NCBI GenBank assembly: GCA_938048735.1
Contig: CALIUM010000026.1
Coordinates: 1-59,646, forward strand
DNA length: 59,646 nt
Direction of reading: 5' to 3'
Source of the DNA: an uncultured archaeon
Lineage (GTDB): Archaea; Thermoproteota; Bathyarchaeia; TCS64
This document shows positions 6,655 to 15,883 of the stretch, piece after piece (the stretch's first letter is position 1; every line of letters starts with the position of its first letter). Under the pieces are notes generated by a model. The model ran no database searches and was not told the DNA's origin. It saw only the letters and a program-made list of their open reading frames with translations. A program made the translations under genes and the position numbers.

Positions 6655-7179
6655 TTGACTGGTTTAAGGTTTGAATCGGCAGCTCTGGTTCTACTGGCCG
6701 GCTCATTAAATGCAGTCTTTTTATATGGCATCATAGCGAGACCAATTATATACTATAACATTTACACTCCTCTAAATTATAATGAAATTATAGATTTTTC
6801 AGTTGAAAATCTAAACGTTGAGTTTAAAATATCTAATAAAGGTCTATCTGAGGCCGCTATATATCTAGTTATAAGATTCTATAATGCAACTATAAAAGAT
6901 CCTCCGAATAGAGAATATGAGGAAAGGGTGGAAGGAGAAATAGCTATACCTATGACTTTGAAACCTATTGGGGAGGGATATGAATCGATATGGATGAAAT
7001 TCAGTAATAATGGAAATCCTAGCTATATACTTATAATGATTTCTGTTGAGGCGAATAGAAAAATAAACCAGATATTTAATTTCAATAATAGTTTTATGTT
7101 ATCTAACCCTCAGAGACCGACTGCTATTCTACTCAAGCGGGTTTCAGAGGGAAGATATATGAGAGTTACAAGTAGATAG
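6655..7179 (+). CDS. Hypothetical membrane-anchored protein
   Basis: 174 codons from a TTG start. One N-terminal hydrophobic segment (about 8-35) is followed by a polar, Asn/Ile/Tyr-rich region with beta-strand character, suggesting an extracytoplasmic domain held by a signal anchor. No family is recognised. Base composition is clearly more AT-rich than the core genes, as for its upstream neighbours, so it belongs to the accessory island at 5.4-7.3 kb. Confidence 0.5.
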   Translation: MTGLRFESAALVLLAGSLNAVFLYGIIARPIIYYNIYTPLNYNEIIDFSVENLNVEFKISNKGLSEAAIYLVIRFYNATIKDPPNREYEERVEGEIAIPMTLKPIGEGYESIWMKFSNNGNPSYILIMISVEANRKINQIFNFNNSFMLSNPQRPTAILLKRVSEGRYMRVTSR

Positions 7180-7350
7180 TAAATAAAATTTATTATAATA
7201 TTAAGCATCTCGTGTAAGGTTCTAGTTAAAATCTGAACGATGAGGGGGCTTGATAACTCCAAGAGGCCGGAGGAGGCGAAAAGAAGACCCTACCCCTTTT
7301 CCATGAAAATGTTAGATTTTATATCTAAGAGGATGCCCTAAAGGAATTTG

Positions 7351-7665
7351 ATGAGCTGCCCAAGGTGTGGAAAAGAGCTCCCAGAAGATGCAAAGTTCTG
7401 CCCCCAATGCGGGGCTAGGATCGAGAAGACGAGGGTTGAGGAGTTTCAGATATCCGCCGATGACCTGATAAGACGCGTAAAGGAGTTGATCCACGAAGGG
7501 AACATCAGGAGGATAGTCGTCCGTAATGAGGCAGGAGAAACCCTGCTGGAGATCCCGGTCACCGTTGGGTTCCTTGGAGCTCTACTGGCCCCCTACCTTG
7601 CCGCCTTGGGGGTAATCGCAGCGATGGTAACTAGATGTAAAATAGCAGTGGAGAGAAAGGACTAG
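7351..7665 (+). CDS. Zinc-ribbon DUF4342 protein
   Basis: 104 residues. An N-terminal zinc ribbon (CPRC...CPQC at about 3-21) is followed by a linker and a DUF4342-like domain: IRRIVVRNEAGETLLEIPVTVGFLGALLAP with a hydrophobic hairpin and a final CKIAVER. DUF4342 proteins are small, of unknown function, and probably membrane-associated. ATG at 7351 places the first CxxC at the N-terminus as usual; TTG at 7348 is also open. Confidence 0.75.
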   Translation: MSCPRCGKELPEDAKFCPQCGARIEKTRVEEFQISADDLIRRVKELIHEGNIRRIVVRNEAGETLLEIPVTVGFLGALLAPYLAALGVIAAMVTRCKIAVERKD

Positions 7666-7819
7666 TCCAACTCCATCCCTAACCCTCCGGAAGCATGGGT
7701 GGAGGTCCCTAGACTTTTTCTTCATAATCTTAGGCCCAAAATTTAAAGGGGGTTGGAATCTCGAGAGATAAACTCCCAATTTCTTCTCCTTAATTTTCCA
7801 TCCTAATCTTATTTTTCGG

Positions 7820-8782
7820 TTAGGGTCTTCTTACTTCTAGGGGGGGCGTCTTATCGGATCCGATACTGAAGCCTCCCTGGGCCTCAAGTAGATATCTGTA
7901 GACGCCTTCTCTTGTCGGGGTGAAAGGGAGGAAATATGTGGCCCTGCTCTCCGCCGCCACACCAACAGTCTTCTCGATGGTAGCTATGGGCTCTATTTCT
8001 CCCACCCTGTAGACCCGGGCAGTCAAATTCTCCCAGACGCTGTGAAACCTTGCAGGGTTATACAAGGTGACTGCTATGTAACATGTCTCTCCAACCTTGA
8101 GGGATTCTATCTCCCTACCCCCCAGGTCCATCCACCCTGATGATATATAGTTCAGATGCGGGATCCTGATCAATGGATAGCGCGTTGTTGAGAAGGGAAG
8201 CCATGCATTTAGGAAGGCTATGTGTACAAGGGCCCTTCCAATGATTTTGACCTCTACCTCCCCTCCATGCCTCTCAGATGCCTCAAGTATTATTCCTCTG
8301 AAGGTGGTCTCCTCCTTGACTGGGAGTGGGATTCTTCTCTCCAAAAGCCTTATGCTGGAAACTTTCTCCCTGCCGAAACTGAAGAAGCCCCCGGCGACCA
8401 GGCTTCCCTCAAGATAAAGATTCACCTCGAGGTCCGATATCTCGGGCTGCTGGACTGTTACGGGGCTGAGGATGACGCTAATGAGCCACCTCCTGACGTA
8501 CTCGGGCGTCTGGGTAACAGGGCCTCCAACACTCGAGGCAAGGAGGGTAGACAGTCCCAAACCCACTTTTAGCTCCGAATCTACGCCGTTTAGAATGCCC
8601 CTTAAATAACGGGCCGCCTCCTCCTCCTCCAACTCGAGGTAGACGGAGAGCCTTGACACCTCTTGGTGCATGTTGTAAAGATTTCCCAGCTCCCTCCCGA
8701 CGAGAACCGCCACGAAGAGGATAATAATATACATAATGGTTTTTGTATCTTCCTCTCTCTCCTCACCCCACTGCGTGAGCAT
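7820..8782 (-). CDS. Hypothetical single-pass membrane protein with large outer domain
   Basis: 320 residues. A short charged N-terminus, one membrane helix (about 16-33, IMYIIILFVAVLVG) and a mostly beta-rich C-terminal 280 residues. The last 100 residues (VGETCYIAVTLYNPARFHSVWENLTARVYRV...) resemble an Ig-like/CARDB type surface domain, but I cannot name a family. It is probably exported with an N-in, C-out topology. It stands alone between the DUF4342 gene and the divergent Gdt1 gene. Confidence 0.65.
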   Translation of the reverse strand: MLTQWGEEREEDTKTIMYIIILFVAVLVGRELGNLYNMHQEVSRLSVYLELEEEEAARYLRGILNGVDSELKVGLGLSTLLASSVGGPVTQTPEYVRRWLISVILSPVTVQQPEISDLEVNLYLEGSLVAGGFFSFGREKVSSIRLLERRIPLPVKEETTFRGIILEASERHGGEVEVKIIGRALVHIAFLNAWLPFSTTRYPLIRIPHLNYISSGWMDLGGREIESLKVGETCYIAVTLYNPARFHSVWENLTARVYRVGEIEPIATIEKTVGVAAESRATYFLPFTPTREGVYRYLLEAQGGFSIGSDKTPPLEVRRP

Positions 8783-8908
8783 CGATTCTCTAACTTATCC
8801 ATGGAGCGGCTCAATATTACGCTTCTCTTACGCTGGGGGATCCCCTCTTTTGACCGTTAAAAAACCCCGGGGAAATTCTTTTATCTCCTATGCCCATGAG
8901 TTCCCAAG

Positions 8909-9484
8909 ATGGATTTAACTCCTCTGGTAACCTCGTTCATCCTCTTCATCGCTATGGAGCTTGGGGACAAGACCCAGATAGCGGTTTTTACCATGTCGAT
9001 GATGGATAGGCCCTGGAGCGTCTTCATAGGGGCTATTGCAGCCTTCACGCTTATAGATGGGGTCAGTATAGCCCTAGGGGGGGCTCTCACATACATCATA
9101 CCTTCACTCTGGATCAATCTGGGGTCAGGCATATTATTCATTCTCCTCGGCTTACTCTGCCTGATCAGGGAGGAGATCCGTGGCATTCAGACCGATCATA
9201 AGTGCACAGTTGCATATGCTTTCAGCGTTATACTCCTGATGGAGCTTGGTGATAAAACACAGTTAGTATCCACTATCCTTTCAGCAAGATATTCAAGCCC
9301 ATTTATGGTGTTTATTGGAGTTATCTCTGCATCAATAATCCTCACTGGATGTGCTGTATTTATAGGCAGGAACATGTTTAGGTTAATTCCTAAGGGCTAC
9401 TTAAGATACATAACATCTCTTCTATTCATGTTATTTGGTGCAGTGTTTCTGATAAATGTGTTTTTTGGAGTAAATATGTTTTAA
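8909..9484 (+). CDS. TMEM165/Gdt1 family cation transporter (UPF0016)
   Basis: 191 residues and six predicted helices in two repeats. Each repeat carries the family signature E-phi-G-D-K-T: MELGDKTQIAVF near residue 17 and MELGDKTQLVST near residue 111. Relatives export Mn2+ or Ca2+ from the cytosol, and the two acidic motifs form the ion site. It starts 126 bases from the divergent membrane-protein gene, with AT-rich promoter sequence between. Confidence 0.92.
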   Translation: MDLTPLVTSFILFIAMELGDKTQIAVFTMSMMDRPWSVFIGAIAAFTLIDGVSIALGGALTYIIPSLWINLGSGILFILLGLLCLIREEIRGIQTDHKCTVAYAFSVILLMELGDKTQLVSTILSARYSSPFMVFIGVISASIILTGCAVFIGRNMFRLIPKGYLRYITSLLFMLFGAVFLINVFFGVNMF

Positions 9485-9549
9485 GATAATATAAAATAGA
9501 TTTTAAAGGTCTTGAGGCTGAGAAATCGTGTTTATGTTTGGGATTCTCT

Positions 9550-10623
9550 TCATCTATCCCTTCTACCCTCTATAAACTCCTCGACCCATCTTCTAGCAAC
9601 CTCGTCCGCGACTTGGACTGGCGGATGCTTGAAAGCGTAGGAGGAGATGCTTATCAGGGGGCCGGAGATCCCCCTATCCAGAGCCAGCTTGACCGCCCTT
9701 ATGACATCTATGACCACGCCGGCGCTGTTGGGAGAGTCCTCCACGGTGAGCTTTGCTTCAAGGGTCATGGGCAGCTCCCCGAAGCCTCTCCCATTAATCT
9801 TTATATAGCAGATCTTCCTGTCCCCGAGAAAGGGGACATAGTCGGATGGCCCTATACGGGTTGGGAAGGGGTATGGGAGCAGGCTCTTGACGGCTTCCGT
9901 CTTGCTTATCCTCTTTGAGCTGAGCCTCTCCTCCATGGTCATGTTAAGGAAGTCCGTGTTCCCCCCTATATTCAGCTGGTAGGTCGAGTCGACCCTGACG
10001 CCCCTCTGATGGAAGAGCTCGACGAGGGCCCTGTGAAGGATCGTTGCCCCGAGCTGGCTCTTCACATCATCCCCCGCCACTGGAAGCCCCGCCTCCTCGA
10101 ACCTCCTCCCCCAGTCTGGATCGGAGGCTATGAACTCCGGTATGCAGTTCACGAAGGCACATCCAGCCTCTATTGCCGCCTTTGCATAGAGCCTACTCCC
10201 TTCATAGCTCCCGACCGGTAGATAGTTGATCAGCATATCGGCATCTCTCTCCCTTAAAATCTCAGCCACATCGACCGGCTCCAACCCCTCATATGCATGG
10301 AATGCTTCCTTCATGTGGGGAGCAACCCCATCGGATACTGGTCCAGGTAGGACCTCTACATTCTGCGGCGGGACGTCGCAGAACCTAGCGCAACAGTTTG
10401 GGTCAGCCCAGATGGCCTCGGAGATGTCCTTGCCGATCTTCAACTTGTTCACCTCGAAGGCTGCCACGAACTTTATGTCCCTCACATAGTATCCTCCGAA
10501 GTCCACATGCATGATGCCTGGTATGTTCTCCTCAACCTTGTTCCTATAATATTCGACCCCTTGGATGAGGGCTGAGGCGCAGTTTCCAAGGCCTGCTATG
10601 GCGACCCTGATCTCTCCAGCCAA
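9550..10623 (-). CDS. ino1: myo-Inositol-1-phosphate synthase
   Basis: 357 residues with the N-terminal NAD site [17 protein letters not shown] (7-23) and the family core around [20 protein letters not shown] and [18 protein letters not shown]. The enzyme isomerises glucose-6-phosphate to inositol-1-phosphate, which in archaea feeds archaetidylinositol lipids or di-inositol phosphate solutes. The short archaeal/actinobacterial-type length fits. It lies 20 bases downstream of the Ncs6/TtuA-like gene on the same strand. Confidence 0.93.
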   Translation of the reverse strand: MAGEIRVAIAGLGNCASALIQGVEYYRNKVEENIPGIMHVDFGGYYVRDIKFVAAFEVNKLKIGKDISEAIWADPNCCARFCDVPPQNVEVLPGPVSDGVAPHMKEAFHAYEGLEPVDVAEILRERDADMLINYLPVGSYEGSRLYAKAAIEAGCAFVNCIPEFIASDPDWGRRFEEAGLPVAGDDVKSQLGATILHRALVELFHQRGVRVDSTYQLNIGGNTDFLNMTMEERLSSKRISKTEAVKSLLPYPFPTRIGPSDYVPFLGDRKICYIKINGRGFGELPMTLEAKLTVEDSPNSAGVVIDVIRAVKLALDRGISGPLISISSYAFKHPPVQVADEVARRWVEEFIEGRRDR

Positions 10624-10643
10624 TGGTTCACCCTCCCCAAAGG

Positions 10644-11642
10644 TTAAATGCTAATTGTGGAGGATCCCCATTTATCTGTTGCCCCTATCTTCCTGAGGAG
10701 CTTGCATACCCTGCATATGTCTCCTGAGGTGGGCTCACCGCAGAGGCTGCAAACTCCTAAGGGCTCAGAGCCTCCCCCTAGACGAGAGGCCAGCTCTACG
10801 GATGCCCTGTAGATTATGAAGAGGGTCCCTGGGCGCTTAGCCTCCATCTGGTTTAGGAAGCGGCGGATATCGCTCCTCATCGCCTCCTCAGCATATGGGC
10901 AGGGAAAGCTCTGAAACTCTATACCCTTAAGGTATGCCAGGAGGGCGGACTCCCTCTCAGGGACCTCGCAGTAGGGTTTCACCCTCCTAACGAATCCTGG
11001 TAGGCTCCTCCCAGATGGGTGGCTGGATGCGAGGAGCCTGAGGTCGCCCCTCATTATGTTTAGGAGGGCTGTCTGGGCCATATCATCGAGGGTGTGGGCG
11101 GTCGCCAGCCTGTCAGCCTCAACAATCTTTGCCGCCATGTTGAGGGCCCTCCTCCTAAGAACCCCGCAATAGGTGCAGGGCTTGAGCTCTCCCCCGGCTG
11201 TTTTATCAACGATCTCGTCGAGGGTGAGGCCGAAAAGCTCCTTGAATGATAATACCAGATGCTCTATACCTAGAATTCTGCAAGCCCTCCTGGCATACTC
11301 TAAAGCCTCATCCCTGTAGTCATATATTCCCTCATCGATTGAAATCGCTATGAGCTCCGCCCTTGGATAGTCCCTCTCGATCTCCGCGAGGATGTGCAGC
11401 AAGTTTAGGCTATCTTTTCCACCTGAGACCCCGACGGCGATCCTGCTGTCATGCTCGAACATCTCGAAGCGGGCTATGGTTCTCTGCACCCTCTCCTTAA
11501 TGGATTCGGTGAAGCAGGAACTGCATAGCCTCTCCCCGGAGTATGGCCTATAATAGATGGAAGGCCTTTTCTCGCACCTAGTGCAGGTGGGAGGGGCGGT
11601 TCTTGATTCAGGGGAGAGAGGCTTAAATGATATCCAGATCAC
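10644..11642 (-). CDS. tRNA 2-thiolation enzyme, Ncs6/TtuA family
   Basis: 332 residues. An N-terminal zinc finger (CTRC at 20-23 and CSSC at 40-43), the PP-loop ATP site [11 protein letters not shown] near 72-82, a CTYC motif that in this family ligates the FeS cluster, and a C-terminal four-cysteine zinc finger (CSLCG...CRVC). The enzyme adenylates a uridine (position 54 in TtuA, 34 in Ncs6) and replaces oxygen by sulfur carried on a ubiquitin-like protein. That carrier is probably encoded by the small gene immediately upstream, 11 bases away. Confidence 0.9.
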   Translation of the reverse strand: MIWISFKPLSPESRTAPPTCTRCEKRPSIYYRPYSGERLCSSCFTESIKERVQRTIARFEMFEHDSRIAVGVSGGKDSLNLLHILAEIERDYPRAELIAISIDEGIYDYRDEALEYARRACRILGIEHLVLSFKELFGLTLDEIVDKTAGGELKPCTYCGVLRRRALNMAAKIVEADRLATAHTLDDMAQTALLNIMRGDLRLLASSHPSGRSLPGFVRRVKPYCEVPERESALLAYLKGIEFQSFPCPYAEEAMRSDIRRFLNQMEAKRPGTLFIIYRASVELASRLGGGSEPLGVCSLCGEPTSGDICRVCKLLRKIGATDKWGSSTISI

Positions 11643-11653
11643 CCTATGGAGCC

Positions 11654-11929
11654 CTATCCTCCGTGGGTAACTGGTATGATAACCAGCATATCTCCATCCT
11701 CAACCTGGGTCTTAAGCCCCTCGAGGTTGTTTATCTCTACCCCGTTGATCAGGATCAAGGCTTCCTCCAGCAGGTTCTTCGGGTCGATTAGGGCCTCCCC
11801 ACCATGCAACTCGGAGAGGCTATGGATGACTTGAGCAACTTCAGCGGGTGGCTTTATGGCCAACTCTATATTACCTAACCCCGTAATCCTGCCTATGGTC
11901 CCCATCATCATAACCTTGACCCGAGCCAA
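11654..11929 (-). CDS. Ubiquitin-like sulfur carrier (MoaD/ThiS/TtuB family)
   Basis: About 91 residues ending in a Gly-Gly tail (THGG), the site that is activated to thiocarboxylate. The core GVEINNLEGLKTQVEDGDMLVIIP matches beta-grasp sulfur carriers. The frame is open to 11989, but a TTG at 11929 has a GAGGG Shine-Dalgarno 6 bases before it and follows a TTTATAC box A, and the longer version would overlap the promoter of the divergent gene. Linked to Ncs6/TtuA, so likely its sulfur donor. Confidence 0.8.
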   Translation of the reverse strand: MARVKVMMMGTIGRITGLGNIELAIKPPAEVAQVIHSLSELHGGEALIDPKNLLEEALILINGVEINNLEGLKTQVEDGDMLVIIPVTHGG

Positions 11930-11959
11930 AAAGCATCCCTCAGGGTTTAGCCTAAGCTC

Positions 11960-11970
11960 GTAATGTATAA
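11960..11970 (+). promoter_or_regulatory. Box A region of the plus-strand moaD-like gene
   Basis: TATAAAT within about 11963-11970 precedes the ATG at 11998 by about 30 bases, the spacing expected for a nearly leaderless archaeal transcript. The same sequence read on the other strand supplies TTTATAC for the divergent sulfur-carrier gene. Confidence 0.4.
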
Positions 11971-11997
11971 ATCTACGCTCTCGAACCATATGGAGGG

Positions 11998-12282
11998 ATG
12001 GAGGTAGAGGTTAGATACTACGCGATTATGAGAGAATTAGCGGGGAAGAGATTTGAGAGGGTGGTTCTACCGGAGGGTTCATCGGTGAGAGATTTGATAG
12101 ACCTGTTGGTGAAGAGGTATGGAGAAGGGTTTGAGAGGTATATCTACGACGGCGAGAAGAGGTTGAGGAGCTACCTCTCATATATGCTCAATGGGGTTAA
12201 CGTAAACAGTCTTAAGGGTTTAGAGACTCCTTTGAGGGATGGTGATATACTCTCCCTACTCCCCCCGATAGGGGGAGGTTAG
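11998..12282 (+). CDS. moaD: MoaD family sulfur carrier
   Basis: 94 residues beginning MEVEVRYYAIMRELAGK and ending LLPPIGGG, a standard MoaD start and Gly-Gly end. MoaD donates sulfur for molybdopterin or tungsten-pterin dithiolene formation, consistent with the molybdo/tungsto-enzymes in this window (Fwd and the 39-kb oxidoreductase). It is divergent from a second beta-grasp carrier. A GGAGGG-type ribosome site is immediately upstream. Confidence 0.85.
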   Translation: MEVEVRYYAIMRELAGKRFERVVLPEGSSVRDLIDLLVKRYGEGFERYIYDGEKRLRSYLSYMLNGVNVNSLKGLETPLRDGDILSLLPPIGGG

Positions 12283-12303
12283 CCCTCAAGATAGCTGTCT
12301 AAG

Positions 12304-13170
12304 CTAAAGATGGCGGACTCTCCCCTCTCTTGTGACCTTAGCTGTTGCGTGTCTCAGGGCCCAGCAGCTCATGACGACGCCCACGGGCATCGTAGCCGGA
12401 TGCCTGGCTGCGGCCTCTATGTGGAGGTCAAGAGCTGTGGGCCCCTCTCCAAGCCCCATAACTCCTATCCCGAGTTCGTTTACCCTCCGTAGGAGTTCCT
12501 CCTCCAATGCCGCTATGTTGGGGTCAGGGTTTCTAATCTGGAAGGGTTTTAGGAGGGCCTTCTTGGCTAGGAGCATGCAGCGGTCCTCAGTCCCACCGAT
12601 CCCGACGCCTATGAAGTAGGGGGGGCATCCTAGGGAGCCCGCCCTTGCGACGGACTCTACCACGAACCTCTTAACCCCCCTCAGGCCCAGCCCTGGAGTT
12701 ATCATGGAGTGGGCGGCGACATTGCTGCTTCCGCCGCCCTTTGGGAAGGCTGTGAGCTCCAGCTCATCCCCCCCCACGAGTTCTAGGTCGATGATTGGGA
12801 CCCCCAGGCCGACATTATCTCCGGTGTTTCCCTTGAAGAGGTCCACGGCGTTCGGCCTTAAAGGGATCTCCTCCGTCGCCCTTCGAGTAGCCCTAACGAG
12901 TATGTCCCTCAGACCGGCCCTGACCGGGAAGTCCTCCCCGATCCTAATAATGAAGCCTATTATCCCCGTGTCTTGGCAGATGGGTTCAGAGCTCTTCCTC
13001 GCGAGTTCGATGTTCCTAATGATGGCATCGAGCTGGGATCTCCCTATCGATCCTTCACATTTCTCCATCGCCTTGTAGATGGCCTCAACATACTCCCGGC
13101 GAAGCTCGGAAGCTGCTCTTCTTAGAAGCTCTACAGCGGTATCTTCCAGAATCTTCTCCAGGCCACCCAT
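12304..13170 (-). CDS. fumA: Class I fumarate hydratase, alpha subunit (TtdA-like)
   Basis: 288 residues with the 4Fe-4S lyase core PICQDTGIIGFIIRIG near 58-73, the NTGDNVGLGVP region and the GLGLRGVKRFV and CPPYFIGVGIGGTEDRCM segments of two-subunit class I fumarases. The cluster cysteines (in QDTG, SLGCPP and near CM) are present. It converts fumarate and malate. It follows the beta-subunit gene by 6 bases and stands divergent from the Hdr/fumarate reductase operon. Confidence 0.92.
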   Translation of the reverse strand: MGGLEKILEDTAVELLRRAASELRREYVEAIYKAMEKCEGSIGRSQLDAIIRNIELARKSSEPICQDTGIIGFIIRIGEDFPVRAGLRDILVRATRRATEEIPLRPNAVDLFKGNTGDNVGLGVPIIDLELVGGDELELTAFPKGGGSSNVAAHSMITPGLGLRGVKRFVVESVARAGSLGCPPYFIGVGIGGTEDRCMLLAKKALLKPFQIRNPDPNIAALEEELLRRVNELGIGVMGLGEGPTALDLHIEAAARHPATMPVGVVMSCWALRHATAKVTREGRVRHL

Positions 13171-13176
13171 TCCGAT

Positions 13177-13776
13177 CTAGCCTCCTAGAGAGGAGATTAT
13201 AGCCTCCTTCCTGGCGGCAACCCTATCCATGGCCTCCTTGGTTAGGTTTCTCCCATGGGTGTCTATGGTGATGATCAGTGGGCCGAAATCCTCAACCTCA
13301 AATACCCAGAGGCACTCGGGCATCCCGAGCTCCTCGAGCCAGTGGACCTCCTTCACCCTCCTTATACCCTGGGCACCCAGTAGGGCCGCGCCTCCCGTGA
13401 AGGCCCCGTAGACGCAGGCATACTCCGAACATGCCCTCACCGTCCTTTCCCCCATCCCACCCTTTCCGATTATCACCGAGGGCCTGAAGGCCTCTATGAA
13501 TCTATCCTCGAAGATCTCCATCCTTGAGGATGTCGTCGGGCCTGCCGCCACAACTTTCCAATTCCCATCAACCCTCTTAACAATCGGGCCGCAGTGGAAG
13601 ACGCCGTTCCCCCTAAAGTTAACCGGGGGCATCTCCCCCCTGGAGTGCAACTCCAGCGCCTTTTTATGCGCCTCATCCCTGGCCGTAATCAGAGTTCCAC
13701 TGAGGTATGCGATGTCTCCGGCCCTAAGCCTCCTAACGGCCTCCTCCTGGATGGGGGTTTTAAGGTGATATTCCAT
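13177..13776 (-). CDS. fumB: Class I fumarate hydratase, beta subunit
   Basis: About 199 residues from ATG at 13776 (MEYHLKTPIQEEAVRRLRAGD), with GGTGAGG close upstream; the frame is also open to 13809. AGDIAYLSGTLITARDEAHK, VVAAGPTTSSRM and IIGKGGMGERT are hallmark segments of the C-terminal/beta half of class I fumarase, which contributes the swivelling substrate-binding domain. Operon with the alpha subunit. A common AT-rich segment (ATATAAAT, about 13808-13815) serves as promoter for both directions. Confidence 0.92.
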   Translation of the reverse strand: MEYHLKTPIQEEAVRRLRAGDIAYLSGTLITARDEAHKKALELHSRGEMPPVNFRGNGVFHCGPIVKRVDGNWKVVAAGPTTSSRMEIFEDRFIEAFRPSVIIGKGGMGERTVRACSEYACVYGAFTGGAALLGAQGIRRVKEVHWLEELGMPECLWVFEVEDFGPLIITIDTHGRNLTKEAMDRVAARKEAIISSLGG

Positions 13777-13832
13777 GGCCTCACCGAGAAAGATTTTGAT
13801 CCTCATCAATATAAATCATCCAGGAGAGTCAG

Positions 13833-14300
13833 ATGATGAACTCGAAAAACGTATTAGATAGTGTGCCTGAAGAGATTGAGATGGCCCTAGGAGTCTCGAG
13901 GCAGTCTTATAGATATGGCGCTGAGAGCATCGTCTTCAAGGCTAGGGTTGAGGAGCTGAGCGGGCAGAACATAAATCTATGCTATCAATGCGGGGCGTGC
14001 AGCTCAGGATGCCCCCTCTCGAAGGAGATGGATCTTCTCCCATCTAAGGTTATAAGGCTGGTGCAGCTGGGAAGGGAGGATCCTCTATACTCCAGGACCA
14101 TATGGATCTGCAGCACATGCTTCGAGTGCGAGGTGAGATGCCCGAGGGGAATAGACATCGCGAGCGTAATGGAGGCCCTCAGGCAGATAATGCTGAGGAG
14201 GAAGTATAGTGAGGTGAGGCTGGAGAGTATAGATCCCGAGAAGCTAAGGGGCCTCCCCCAGATAGCGCTCATAAGCAACCTGAGGAAGTTGATGGCGTGA
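13833..14300 (+). CDS. hdrC: Heterodisulfide reductase subunit C-like protein
   Basis: 155 residues with two cubane 4Fe-4S motifs: CYQCGACSSGCP (50-61) and CSTCFECEVRCP (92-104). In Hdr complexes HdrC relays electrons from HdrA to HdrB. The stop overlaps the start of the next gene (hdrB). It is the first gene of a run of six that includes a fumarate reductase flavoprotein, so its partner is probably that enzyme rather than a free Hdr. Confidence 0.9.
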   Translation: MMNSKNVLDSVPEEIEMALGVSRQSYRYGAESIVFKARVEELSGQNINLCYQCGACSSGCPLSKEMDLLPSKVIRLVQLGREDPLYSRTIWICSTCFECEVRCPRGIDIASVMEALRQIMLRRKYSEVRLESIDPEKLRGLPQIALISNLRKLMA

Positions 14301-15196
14301 TGTCCCTGAGGCTGGCGTACTATCCTGGATGCACATTGAAGACCAATGCGAGGAACTATGAGGCCTCGGCCATAGCCTCCTCCAAGGCCTTAGGCATTGA
14401 GCTTGTGGAGCTTCCCAGGTGGAACTGCTGCGGGACTGTCCATGCATTAGCTAAGGATGACGTTATGCATTACATCGCGCCCGTGAGGAACTTGATAAGG
14501 GTTGAGCAGTTAAAGAACTCTGGGTTGGTGGATGACGGGAGGCTTGTCACCCTCTGCGAGATGTGCTATAACACCCTAAAGCGTGCAGATGTAACCGTGA
14601 AGGAGGATCAGGAGAGGAGGAGGAAGCTTAGAGAGGTTATGGAGGAGGAGCCCCCCTACAGCGGTGGGGGTGTGGAGGTCATCCACCTGCTTCAGCTCAT
14701 TAGGGAGGTGGGCTGGGAGAGGGTTAAGAAGAGGCTGGTGAGGCCTCTAAGGGGGTTGAGGGTGGCCCCCTATTACGGCTGCCTCCTCCTCAGGCCGAGG
14801 GGCATAGGTATAGACGACGCCAACAACCCCACCATATTCGAGCGTCTGATCGAGTCTCTTGGAGCAGAGGTGGTTGAAATACCCTTCAAGGCCAAGTGCT
14901 GCGGAAGCTACCAGACAGTTCACATGGGCCATGTGGCATCGGAGCTCTCCTACAGAATTCTGAGACAGGCGGTTGAGGGAGGGGCAGACGTGATAACCCT
15001 CGCCTGTCCCCTATGTGAATACAATCTAGGAGAGCGCCAGGGGGAGATAAGAGGCCTCTTCCCAGATCTTAAATACATCCCGGTTCTATACTTCACCCAG
15101 CTCATGGCCCTAGCCTTCGGCCTCGAGGACTCCGTGGGATTGGAGATGAACAATCCCGATCCGAGACCCCTTCTCAGGAGGAAGGGTTTCCCTTAA
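14300..15196 (+). CDS. hdrB: Heterodisulfide reductase subunit B-like protein (two CCG domains)
   Basis: 298 residues from ATG at 14300, which overlaps the hdrC stop. Two cysteine-rich CCG domains are present: CTLKTNARNYEASA...WNCCG with CEMC, and YYGCLL...KCCGSYQ with CPLC. In HdrB these hold two non-cubane [4Fe-4S] clusters that split a disulfide such as CoM-S-S-CoB. All CCG cysteines appear kept, so thiol/disulfide chemistry is expected. In methanogen thiol:fumarate reductase this domain is fused to TfrB; here it is a separate gene. Confidence 0.9.
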   Translation: MSLRLAYYPGCTLKTNARNYEASAIASSKALGIELVELPRWNCCGTVHALAKDDVMHYIAPVRNLIRVEQLKNSGLVDDGRLVTLCEMCYNTLKRADVTVKEDQERRRKLREVMEEEPPYSGGGVEVIHLLQLIREVGWERVKKRLVRPLRGLRVAPYYGCLLLRPRGIGIDDANNPTIFERLIESLGAEVVEIPFKAKCCGSYQTVHMGHVASELSYRILRQAVEGGADVITLACPLCEYNLGERQGEIRGLFPDLKYIPVLYFTQLMALAFGLEDSVGLEMNNPDPRPLLRRKGFP

Positions 15197-15207
15197 GGAG
15201 GCTTAAC

Positions 15208-15879
15208 ATGAACGGAGATGAGATGGTCACGGTCTATATAATGGGGAAGAGGCACAGGGTTCCCGCGAATCTCACCATCATGAAGGCCATGGAGTACGCG
15301 GGATACCAGCTTAGACGGGGAGCTGGCTGCAGGGGGGGCTTCTGCGGCGCCTGCTCAACCATATACAGGATGAGGGGAAGCTTCAGGCTGCAGGTGGCCC
15401 TCGCATGCCAGAAGATGGTGGAGGATGGGATGATCATCACCCAGCTCCCCTTCATACCCTCAGAGAAGAAGAGGTACAACCTCGAGAAGCTTAGGCCCGA
15501 CCCGGGGGTCTTCCTCGAATACTTTCCAGAGATAGCTCGGTGCCTGAGCTGCAACACATGCACAAAGGCATGCCCCCAGGACCTTATGGTTATGGACTAC
15601 GTCCAGGCAGCCCTTAGAGGGGATATAAAGACGGCTGCGGAGCTCTCCTTCGACTGCTTGAGCTGTGGCCTCTGCGCGGTTAGGTGCCCGGCTGAGATAG
15701 TGCCGTACCACATCGGCCAGCTTGCAAGGAGGCTATATAGCAGGTATATAGTTGGCCCCAGCCATCAGGTCCAGAATAGGGTTATGGAGATAGAGAAAGG
15801 AATATATGATGAGGAGATCCGGAGGCTGAAAAGCCTAGACATCAATATGCTTAGAGAGATCTACTCCAGGAGGGGATGA
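15208..15879 (+). CDS. Fumarate reductase iron-sulfur protein (TfrB N-terminal/SdhB-like)
   Basis: 223 residues. An N-terminal 2Fe-2S domain (CRGGFCGAC at 41-49 and C67) is followed by two 4Fe-4S motifs (CLSCNTCTKACP at 112-123 and CLSCGLCAVRCP at 150-161). This order fits the iron-sulfur subunit of succinate dehydrogenase/fumarate reductase, although SdhB usually has one 3Fe-4S in place of a cluster. It lacks the CCG domain of methanogen TfrB, which is supplied by hdrB just upstream. It lies 4 bases before the flavoprotein gene. Confidence 0.85.
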   Translation: MNGDEMVTVYIMGKRHRVPANLTIMKAMEYAGYQLRRGAGCRGGFCGACSTIYRMRGSFRLQVALACQKMVEDGMIITQLPFIPSEKKRYNLEKLRPDPGVFLEYFPEIARCLSCNTCTKACPQDLMVMDYVQAALRGDIKTAAELSFDCLSCGLCAVRCPAEIVPYHIGQLARRLYSRYIVGPSHQVQNRVMEIEKGIYDEEIRRLKSLDINMLREIYSRRG

Positions 15880-15883
15880 GGAG

